From CAWARU01 sp963805795 (lineage in GTDB: Bacteria > Pseudomonadota > Gammaproteobacteria > UBA6186 > Azoamicaceae), in contig CAWDVG010000001.1 in NCBI GenBank assembly GCA_963805795.1, forward strand, positions 124,001-188,000: a stretch of 64,000 nucleotides of DNA, read 5' to 3'. A model generated the notes under the pieces. That model was not told where the DNA came from and did not search any database. It worked only from the letters and a program-made list of their open reading frames with translations. A program made the translations under genes and the position numbers. Below are positions 17,835 to 26,500 of this stretch, in pieces (position 1 is the first letter of the stretch; each line of letters begins with the position of its first letter).

Positions 17835-19097
17835 ATGAGTGATGAACTCCACATCTATTGTAACTCGATTCTGATTGGAACACTTAATTTGATTGACAAA
17901 AAACAATTAGAATTCCAATACTCGGAATCTTGGCTTAATAACAACGAAGCCTTTCCACTCTCCATTCAGCTCCCTGTAAATAATAAGGTTTATAAAGATG
18001 AACAAGTTCGACCTTTTTTCGAAAACTTATTACCAGAATCCATTATTCGTCAAACGCTCGCTCGACAATTTCATATTTCTGAAACAAATGTTTTTGGAAT
18101 GCTTGAAAAAATAGGAGGTGATTGTGCTGGAGCAATTTCACTTTACCCACCTGATTTTCTGCCATCAAAATCTAAAAAAAGTTATCAAGAAATGAATGAA
18201 AATGAAGTTGAAAAAATCGTGCGGGATCTCCCATCTCATCCTTTTTTAGCAAATCGCAAGCTACGACTGTCTTTGGCTGGTGCACAAAATAAATTACCAA
18301 TTTATCTTAAAAACAATAAAATTTACTTACCCGTCGATGGACTGCCTAGCTCTCATATTTTAAAACCCCCCATTCAACGCTTTCAACATTCTGTCATCAA
18401 TGAATTTTTCAGCATGAAAATTGCAGAAGCTCTAGGTTTATCCATTCCCCCCATTACTTTAAGAAAAAACTCAACTTGTCTTTATATTATTGAGCGCTTT
18501 GACAGAACATTAAATACCGCGGGTGAACTGATTCGCATTCACCAAGAGGATTTTTGTCAGGCGATGGGATTATTATCGAATCAAAAATATGAATCAGAGG
18601 GGGGCCCAACCTTAGCTCAATGTTTTACTCTGATTAAAACCAACAGTTCTCAACCAGCCGTGGATGTTATTAACCTCTTAAATTGGGTTGTTTGTAATTA
18701 CCTGATTGGAAATGCCGATGCTCATGCAAAAAATCTATCCTTCATTATTACTGAATCTGGCGCTAGGCTTAGTCCTTTTTATGATATTCTTTGCACCCAT
18801 ATTTATCCAGAATTGGATTCACGTTACGCAATGAAAATAGGAGGGGAAAATAGACCTCAATGGATTAAAAAGAGACATTGGGAACGTTGTGCTGAAAATA
18901 TTCAAGTAAAACCTGCCTTTATATATTCTGTAATAGAGAAAATAATTGAAAAATATTTCACTATGCTTCCAAATTTCTTGGGGTTTTTCCCCCATTCGCT
19001 CGATGAAGCTGAACAAAAATTTATTGCAGGGATAGTTGACCTCACCAAGAAAAGAGCCAATGACCTTATTGCTTGTTTATCAAGCGCAAAAAATTAA
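17835..19097 (+). CDS. hipA: HipA-type serine/threonine kinase toxin (420 aa)
   Basis: HipA toxins are kinases; E. coli HipA phosphorylates glutamyl-tRNA synthetase and halts translation. The N-terminal HipA domain (FFENLLPESIIRQTLA) is followed by the glycine-rich segment KIGGDCAGAISL, then SLAGAQNKLPIY, the HQEDFCQAMG segment, the catalytic loop NADAHAKN (N293, D295, H297) and the metal-binding FYDILC. Length and motifs are normal, so it should be active. Whether it targets GltX or another synthetase cannot be told from sequence. Confidence 0.93.
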   Translation: MSDELHIYCNSILIGTLNLIDKKQLEFQYSESWLNNNEAFPLSIQLPVNNKVYKDEQVRPFFENLLPESIIRQTLARQFHISETNVFGMLEKIGGDCAGAISLYPPDFLPSKSKKSYQEMNENEVEKIVRDLPSHPFLANRKLRLSLAGAQNKLPIYLKNNKIYLPVDGLPSSHILKPPIQRFQHSVINEFFSMKIAEALGLSIPPITLRKNSTCLYIIERFDRTLNTAGELIRIHQEDFCQAMGLLSNQKYESEGGPTLAQCFTLIKTNSSQPAVDVINLLNWVVCNYLIGNADAHAKNLSFIITESGARLSPFYDILCTHIYPELDSRYAMKIGGENRPQWIKKRHWERCAENIQVKPAFIYSVIEKIIEKYFTMLPNFLGFFPHSLDEAEQKFIAGIVDLTKKRANDLIACLSSAKN

Positions 19098-19408
19098 ATT
19101 GGCCAAAGCATTCTCTCAGGGATTGATATTGCTTTGTCCCATTTAACTTACAATTAATATACCCATTACAGCTCAAAATGCGAACAAAGACAAATTTAAA
19201 CGTAGTCTTTCATAGCGCCCTCCTAGCTGTGTGAATTTACACATTTATTAGTCTAGGAGAACCCAAAAAGGGGCATTTGCTTAGCCCCCTATGTCAGGAG
19301 AAAGGGGACATTTTAACTTTGCGGCTACAACGATGTGAAAAGGGCTGGTCTGATCATCTAAATAGTGATAAAATACTGCCTTAAGCATATATTTGAGGAA
19401 GATTAATC
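19098..19408. other. Intergenic stretch after hipA
   Basis: There is no gene. A short hairpin, CAAAGCA with TGCTTTG, lies in the first 40 bases and a GGGGC/GCCCC hairpin near 19271-19290. Neither has a T tract. The segment AAAGGGGACATTTTAAC (about 19301-19317) could be an insertion-sequence end remnant; this is a weak impression only. Confidence 0.4.
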
Positions 19409-20137
19409 ATGTCTAATAAAAAATGGATGCTATTAGCCTGTTGGATTTTTGTTTCTAATCTTATTTATTCATTGCCTGTTTCTGCTGCTGCGCCAGTGAC
19501 TCATATTGTTCTTGCAGATATGTGGATAGCGAAACAGGAAAAATTTTCCGAAGAGCAAAGAAAATCTTTTATGGTTGGAACTGTGTTTCCGGATATTCGT
19601 TATCTGGGTGTTATATCTCGAAACGAGACACATGAATTAGGCTTAAGCGTAAAAGATTTGCAAGCTACTCAATCGATTTTTGAAAGAGGCAAACGTTTGC
19701 ACAGTTTGGTTGATGAAGTACGGGAAAATTTGGTGGTAAAGTGGAACATTTATCGACTGTTAAATAAAATTCCAGGGCAAAGACCGGGTCAAAAAGCCAC
19801 TTTTCTAAAATTAGTTGAAGATGAAATTTTATTCCAAAAAAGAGACTGGAGCGATATTAAACAATATTTAGCCATGCTGGATGCAGGTGAGCAACAATAC
19901 AAAATTTCGGATGATGACTTGAAAAGATGGCATCAAAATCAAATGCAATTCTTTACAGAGCCTCCCAGTAAAACTTTGGCAGCACTGGCAGCAAAAGGAA
20001 AAGGTTTTGCCAATATTCCTATAGGCATTACCAGAGAATGGAGTATATTGATACCTAAATTCGCTAAAGACAAAAGAATGATAAAATATGTGGAGAATTT
20101 AGAAGCTGAATTTGAGGTTGTTTTCTCTCAACAATAG
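19409..20137 (+). CDS. Secreted zinc-dependent phospholipase C-like protein (242 aa)
   Basis: A signal peptide is clear (MSNKKWMLLACWIFV, cleavage near VSAAA). The mature N-terminus has the spaced His/Asp pattern of the zinc-dependent phospholipase C / S1-P1 fold: APVTHIVLAD, MVGTVFPDIRYLG, ETHELG, then RLHSLVDEVRE. These could supply metal ligands. The rest is helical. GAGGAAGA lies upstream of the ATG. It probably acts in the periplasm or outside the cell. Assignment rests on motif pattern alone, so enzyme activity is a hypothesis. It sits between the direct repeats with hipBA. Confidence 0.6.
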   Translation: MSNKKWMLLACWIFVSNLIYSLPVSAAAPVTHIVLADMWIAKQEKFSEEQRKSFMVGTVFPDIRYLGVISRNETHELGLSVKDLQATQSIFERGKRLHSLVDEVRENLVVKWNIYRLLNKIPGQRPGQKATFLKLVEDEILFQKRDWSDIKQYLAMLDAGEQQYKISDDDLKRWHQNQMQFFTEPPSKTLAALAAKGKGFANIPIGITREWSILIPKFAKDKRMIKYVENLEAEFEVVFSQQ

Positions 20138-20241
20138 GATAATAAACATACTCTTCGTAAACGAATTTTAGGTATTGTTGCGAAGCCATCCTACCCAAAA
20201 ACTTCGGGAGACAGGTTTCCCGCTCACAATGTTATGAAGAT

Positions 20242-20287
20242 AACCCTTATTTATAAAGCTTTTTTATAATGCGTGTATATGAATTTT
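20242..20287. repeat. Direct repeat, copy 2 (flanks hipBA block)
   Basis: It aligns with 17345-17392 including TAATGCGTGTATATGAATTTT. The terminator half has lost one arm (AAAGCT instead of AGGGCT), so it is the less intact copy. Confidence 0.8.
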
Positions 20288-20421
20288 CCAATCATTCACA
20301 ATCTAAGATAATAATCTTATTGACTCTATGGTAGATAATATAATATCATTATTTAAGTTCATCATAATATTATATACACTACATGTCAGACAATCTAAAC
20401 TTTAATTTTCGGAGAGGCAAT

Positions 20422-22017
20422 ATGACCCCTAAAGAATCCATGGAGGAAGCTAAAAAGCTTAAACAATTACAGAACTCTCTTATAGAAGAGCGGAATCGTC
20501 TTCAAGAGTTGCAGAACATGCCCGTAAAGGAGAGGGCCAAATGTTGGCAAGAAATCAAGGAAAGAACAGCAAAGGTCTGTGGCTTAATTGGTGAGGACTC
20601 TAAGAAAATTAACGCTTATGGGCTTTTGGAATACAGAATCCCTTACATGTTAGATGCGATAGATGCATTTATATTTAAGCAAATATTATTGCAGAATGAT
20701 GCAGATGTCATTATTGTATCGATTGGAAGCCATGATTCTAAAGAGGAACAATTTCCAACCTATAGTAAACAGTTTTCCGATAATAAGAAAAAAGTATTAA
20801 TATTAAATATTGATCCCCATTTTGGAACTGAATTTCCAAAAGGGCCTCTTGGAAGGAAATTTGCAAAAAATATAGATATTTTCCATTTCGGAATTTTTTT
20901 TGATAAAAAGCTATCAGCAGCGGTGGGCATGGCATTAAATAATGGCAAGCATCTTATAGTACAGTGCTTCCTTGCGGGTAATAATATTTTAGATGAAGTA
21001 CATATATTGGCTGCTGAATTTAACGATAAAGTGGGTCAGCAATTAGAAATTATTGGCGGTTATGATGACATTTATTTTCCACCCCTAGTCTATTCGAAAC
21101 ATTTCTTTCAAACCAACAAAGATAGAAGTGGTATACATAAGATTCAAGGAGAAATCGGCGGTGGTTTGCATATTCCCTTTCAGTCTTATCAGAAAGTTTT
21201 AGAAACATTGAATTTTGGAAAGTTATATCCGAGACTTGATAAGTTGTATGCAGATGATTTTTCTCTAGAAGACCCCCATTTTAGAACGAAGCTAAGTGAT
21301 AATGATAGAAAACTCCGTTTTGAATTTGATGTAATTGAGGTAATGTTAAATCAAGGAAAAATAAAGCAAGCGATTGAATATTTGACGACGTATAAAAGTC
21401 TGGTAGGAATAAAGAATCCATATGGCCGAACGCTTGCCCATTTGGCAGTTACAGCAAATATAAAGGATGCGCCAGACATTGCGGATTTTATTTCATTTTT
21501 AGTAAAAAACGGTATAGATATAACGAGGCCAGATTTGCATGGCTTATCTCCACTTGCTTTTACAGCTTGGAATGCAGGCCCTAATACCACGAAAGCGCTT
21601 ATTCAATTTAATGCACATAAGGGCTTACAAGAGAATGAGTTAATAAAAATAATAAAGGCGGCTAGCGAGAAAATGCAGGATGATCCTATCGCTGACAAAC
21701 GAGCAGCAACCGCTAAATTACTCGAAGAAATTGTTAAAGTAAAAGTAGATTCGCAAACCTCGCCCGCCGCTATCATGATCTCTACTGCAGCTCGTGCTGC
21801 AGCCGCCGCAGTAATAACAGATGTTGGTTCAGCAGGGGCAGGTGCAGGAGCCAAACCCGTTGCCGGAACGGGAGCGGCATCCGGAACAAGAGCTGCGCTT
21901 GCAGCAATAACAGAACAAAACCCAGGAGCAAATCCCGGAGGTGGAACAAATGCGGGTACCGCAACCTGGAGCTGGATCAATAACTCACCGATAACGAAGC
22001 CTGTAAGATTGATCTAG
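20422..22017 (+). CDS. Ankyrin-type protein with unknown N-terminal domain, effector candidate (531 aa)
   Basis: ATG 20422 (MTPKESMEEAKKLK) is chosen because GGAGAGG lies at 20411-20417; the ATG 39 bp upstream has no ribosome site. Residues 5-50 look coiled. The middle (about 85-255) alternates hydrophobic strands and helices (ADVIIVSIGSHD, KKVLILNIDPHFG, HLIVQCFLAG), suggesting an alpha/beta domain of no recognised family. Two or three ankyrin-like repeats follow (GRTLAHLAVTAN, GLSPLAFTAWN). The last 80 residues are Ala/Gly/Thr-rich and disordered. The architecture suits a secreted effector, but no function can be assigned. Confidence 0.75.
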   Translation: MTPKESMEEAKKLKQLQNSLIEERNRLQELQNMPVKERAKCWQEIKERTAKVCGLIGEDSKKINAYGLLEYRIPYMLDAIDAFIFKQILLQNDADVIIVSIGSHDSKEEQFPTYSKQFSDNKKKVLILNIDPHFGTEFPKGPLGRKFAKNIDIFHFGIFFDKKLSAAVGMALNNGKHLIVQCFLAGNNILDEVHILAAEFNDKVGQQLEIIGGYDDIYFPPLVYSKHFFQTNKDRSGIHKIQGEIGGGLHIPFQSYQKVLETLNFGKLYPRLDKLYADDFSLEDPHFRTKLSDNDRKLRFEFDVIEVMLNQGKIKQAIEYLTTYKSLVGIKNPYGRTLAHLAVTANIKDAPDIADFISFLVKNGIDITRPDLHGLSPLAFTAWNAGPNTTKALIQFNAHKGLQENELIKIIKAASEKMQDDPIADKRAATAKLLEEIVKVKVDSQTSPAAIMISTAARAAAAAVITDVGSAGAGAGAKPVAGTGAASGTRAALAAITEQNPGANPGGGTNAGTATWSWINNSPITKPVRLI

Positions 22018-22130
22018 GTATACGCTTTATGTTTTGAAAGCCATAATCAATATGGAAAAAAACTCTGATTAATGTTGACCGACCTTTGTGCGAATTGCAC
22101 TCCATATCGCTGTCAATAAGGATTTTGGAA

Positions 22131-23390
22131 TCACGATTCAGAAATCATTATTTCAGAATCAAATAAACTTTGCACTTGTTCGCGTGGACGCAGCAAATGA
22201 AATTGATGATGATCGATCATAACTTCGGCAGCACGTGGGCGGGAATTATAATTTGAACTCATGCTAAAACCATAGGCGCCAGCAGAAAGTACCGCCAACA
22301 AATCCCCCTCATTCAAACAAAGATTGCGGCCTTTACCTAGAAAATCTGAAGTTTCACAAACAGGCCCCACAATATCATAAACAGCCTGTATCCCTCCAGA
22401 ATGAGGTTGTACCGCAATAATCTCATGAAAAGATTCATATAACGCTGGGCGTAAAAGATCATTCATTGAGGCATCGACAATAGCAAAGTTGTCTTTTAAA
22501 TACTCAACACGCGTTAATAATACGCCCGCTTCGGCAACAATTGCACGACCTGGCTCAATATGAATCTCAAGATCTCTATCGCCTAAATGTTGAACAAGCG
22601 TTTTAACATATTCTTCTGCGGTTGGAGGCGACTCGTTTGAATAACATACTCCTAAACCGCCCCCCACATCTATATGCTTAAGATGAATGCCGACCTTCTT
22701 TAATGAATCAATGAACAACAATACTTTATTCATGGCTGCAATAAAAGGATCAAGAGAGGTAATTTGTGATCCAATATGGAAGGCAATGCCTTGAATTTGA
22801 ATATGGGATAATTTTTGTGCTGTTAGATAAAAATCCATAGCTTGATTGAGATGCACCCCAAATTTATTTTCTTTAAGACCCGTTGAAATATAAGGATGGC
22901 TATCGGCAGCCACATCCGGGTTTACCCGTAGCGCAATATTGGCAGGGAGATCCAATTCCTTTGCAATGTTATTTAATCGTATTAATTCGGCCAGGGATTC
23001 AACATTAATACAACCAATGCCGGTTTTCAAGGCTCTTGTCAATTCTGTCTTAGATTTTCCAACACCCGAGAACACAATCTTCTGTGCCTTACCCCCCGCT
23101 TTTAGAACACGTTCTAATTCGCCTTCTGAAACAATATCAAAACCGGTGCCTCTCTCTGCCAAAATATTTAAAACCGCCAGATTACTATTGGCCTTAACCG
23201 CATAATTAATTTGATGAGGATAGGGATAGGGTTTTAATACTTGAACGAAGGCATCAGCAAAGGCATCATAGGCCTCTAGAATGGCTTGTTTGGAATATAC
23301 ATAACAGGGACTGCCATAGGTTTCAACTATTTCTGCAAGAGAAACAGACTCTCCATAAAGCATGCCGGATTGATAGCTGTAATATTTCAT
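22131..23390 (-). CDS. lysA: Diaminopimelate decarboxylase
   Basis: LysA is a PLP enzyme that decarboxylates meso-diaminopimelate to lysine, the last step of lysine synthesis. ATG 23390 (MKYYSYQSGMLYGE) has AAGGA upstream and gives the usual 419 aa; a start 48 bp earlier adds an unlikely extension. The alanine-racemase-like barrel has INYAVKANSN, with the PLP lysine, at about residues 55-65. GGGLGV and EPGRAIVAEAG bind phosphate. CETSDFLGKGR and SAGAYGFSMSSNYN form the C-terminal active site. It is a single gene with no dapF beside it. Confidence 0.95.
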   Translation of the reverse strand: MKYYSYQSGMLYGESVSLAEIVETYGSPCYVYSKQAILEAYDAFADAFVQVLKPYPYPHQINYAVKANSNLAVLNILAERGTGFDIVSEGELERVLKAGGKAQKIVFSGVGKSKTELTRALKTGIGCINVESLAELIRLNNIAKELDLPANIALRVNPDVAADSHPYISTGLKENKFGVHLNQAMDFYLTAQKLSHIQIQGIAFHIGSQITSLDPFIAAMNKVLLFIDSLKKVGIHLKHIDVGGGLGVCYSNESPPTAEEYVKTLVQHLGDRDLEIHIEPGRAIVAEAGVLLTRVEYLKDNFAIVDASMNDLLRPALYESFHEIIAVQPHSGGIQAVYDIVGPVCETSDFLGKGRNLCLNEGDLLAVLSAGAYGFSMSSNYNSRPRAAEVMIDHHQFHLLRPREQVQSLFDSEIMISES

Positions 23391-23574
23391 ATTTTTTCCT
23401 TGCTTTGCGGTCTGACCCCATTCTGGTATGCTATGCAACGACTAGCGACTAGATAGGTAATTATGCAGGGATGGAAACGATTAAATCAAGTAATTTAGTT
23501 TAATTAATATTATTAGGTCAGTTTATTACCTTTCTGATTGAGAATTTTATTGTGATATTAAATATAGGTGTCGT

Positions 23575-26500
23575 ATGATGAAATTTGCTCGAATTGTTTT
23601 TGTATTTTTTCTTCTCTTAACATTTTCTGTTTCTGAGCCATTGGCTTATGCCAACACAGAAGCCACTTCTAATAATACCAATACTAATACTAGTACTAAT
23701 AATAATAGTGCTAAAAATGACAATACGAGCGAAAATGCAACTGCCAACCCCAGTGATAAAAATTTTGAATTCCCCGACTATCTAGTAAAAGAAGCGAATG
23801 AACAAGTAACAGCTTTTCAAAAAGAAACAGGGTCATTAACGACTGAAGAAATTCATAAAGCAGAATCAAGAGCCAAGGAAGCTTTTGTGCGCCAAGATTG
23901 GATCGTTGCTACCAACGAATACAGTCGCGTATTAGGTAAACATCCGGAAAGAAGAGATATTTGGATTCGATTAAGCATCGCTGCCCACAATAAAAATATC
24001 CAAGAACGCAATTATGTGACGGAGGCAGTGGCCAAAAAAGCGGCTATCGCGGCCTATACGTTAGCGAAATCACCTGATGAACAGGCAGAAGCCATCTTAG
24101 TATATGGCAATACTTTTAATCCTAGTGATGATTACGATTATCCCTATTATCAATATGCTTTGGATTATGCAAGCTATTTAAGTGATATCACAAAATTAAA
24201 ACAAAGCAATAAAGATCTATTGAATGTTATGGATTTTCGTTATCTGCAGCCACGTGTGAATACAGATAGTTCTCCCCCCAGTGTTTGTTTTTTATTTTCC
24301 CACCCCATAGATACAAAAGACATCAATATCACGGATTATGTCAGTATTAGCCCCAAGGTTGACGCAGGCATAAAAGTGCAAGGCCGTGAACTTTGTCTGA
24401 CGGGTCTACAATTTGGCAAGACTTACGATGTCATTATCAAAGCAGGTATAAAGGATAACTTTGGCGCGAAATTAAAACAGGATGAAAAGCTGAGTATTAA
24501 AGTTCGGGATCAAGATTCACGACTCAGTTTTAATAATAAGGCTTATATATTAAGAAAAGATGAAAATGCTAACGTTCCATTGACCGGTGTTAATGTGGAC
24601 AGTGTTTCAATTAAGATACTTCGTGTTTCAGAACGTGCGATGGATTTTGTTGTCGGACAATCGAAAGAATTTTTAAGCAAGCTTTGGGATTATCGAATTG
24701 ACCAGATTGAAAATGAAACGGGCGAATTATTATATAGCGGAGAAATGAGTTTTTCTAAAGAAAAAAATAAAACTGTCACGATGCAAGTTCCCTTCTCTGA
24801 AGTTGTAAAAACGCCTGAACCTGGTATTTATATCATTCAGGCCGAAGAAAAAAATGTGCTGAGCAACAAAGCCAGTGCAACACAATGGTTAATCGTGAGC
24901 GATTTAGCCTTAACCACTTTTACTCAGAGTGATGGTAGCATCACTGTGAATGTTCGATCCTTAAAAACAGCGGATCCACTCACCGATGTCGAATTGCGAT
25001 TGATCGCGCATAATAACATGGTTCTTCAAACTCTAAGATCAAACCGCGATGGCATGGTAACATTTGAACCCGCGGTAACCACGGGTAAAGGTGGAAATCG
25101 TCCGCTTATGATTTTAGCCTATGGTGCAAAAAAGGATTTTAGTTTTATCTCTTTAGATTTACCTGCCTTTGATCTCAGTGATCGAGGCATTGCCGGCAGA
25201 AATACACCTGGGCCACTTGATGCTTTTCTGTATACAGAACAGGGCGTTTATCGTCCTGGTTCGACTGTGCATGTGGATACCCTTCTTCGAAATGAAAAAG
25301 GCTTATTAAGCCCAAAACTTCCTCTGACATTTAAAGTACTGCGTAGTGACGAAACCCTAGTCAAAACATTTACTAAAACGGGAAACGAACTTGGTTATTA
25401 CAATATCGATATTCCGCTTTCTCAGTCTGCGCGCACAGGGCAATGGACTGTGTTCGCCTATGCAGATCCCAACAAAGATCCCATTGGGCGCTGTCAATTT
25501 TCGGTGGAGGATTTTGTTCCTTCCCGTATTGCAGTGACTGTAAAAGCAAATCAGCCCTTTCTTTCAGAACAACAACCCACCCAGATTGATGTTGAGGGTC
25601 GTTACCTTTTTGGTTTTCCGGCCATAGGTTTAAAAGGAGAAGCAACTGTCAATCTTCGTCCACGTGCCATTCCATTTCCGCAATTGTCTGATTATGTCTT
25701 TGGCTTAGAAAATGATGCTTTCGAAAATCAATTCAGTCAGCAAGCCATTCCTCCCTTGAATCGTGAGGGGAAGTCTGAATATACTTTGCAGCTTGAAAAA
25801 TTACCCCAAACCACTAAGCCCTTAGAAGCCGTTGTGCGAGTCACTTTATCTGATCAAGGTGGACGTCCAGAAATTGGCAGATTAATATTGCCAGTGCATA
25901 CAACCTCTGATTTGATTGGTATTAAGGCGCTATTTAAAGATCGATTACTCCCAGAAGTAGAACCAGAAGCCAAATTTGAAGTGATTGCGGTTGATCCGAA
26001 TGGGAAAACAGTAGCTGTATCTGAGTTACAATATGAATTTTTTTCAGAAAATTTACAATATTCCTGGTTTCGTCCAGAGAAATATGCGCCTTGGCAATAT
26101 AAAACCATTATCGATGATAAATTTCTACAAAGCGGTAGCTTATCTGTCGTAGAAGGCAAACCGCAAATATTAAATTTACCCATCAAAGATTGGGGGCAAT
26201 ATCGTTTAGAAATTAAGGATCCCAAAACGGGTGCGGCAACCAGTTACCGTTTTCAAAAGGGTTGGTTTGCATTGAGTGAAGGGGTAGATGCGCCTGATAA
26301 ATTAACGGTTAAAGTAAATAAAGCACTCGTTGATATGAACGATACTGTCGAGCTTCAAATCGATGCGCCTTTTGAAGGGCAAGCGCTTGTTACTATCGCA
26401 AATGATCGCATATTAGAAACTCGCAATATTGTTTTAGGCAAAAAAGGCAATCGTATTAAATTCACCGCCAATGAAAATTGGGGTGTGGGTGTATATTGTA

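Noticed and set aside
19290..19320. Possible insertion-sequence end (GGGGACATTTTAAC)
   Set aside because: A single weak motif with no partner repeat or transposase nearby.
21603..21980. Ala/Val-rich minus-strand frame
   Set aside because: It is the complement of the Ala/Gly tail of the 531-aa gene; low-complexity shadow.
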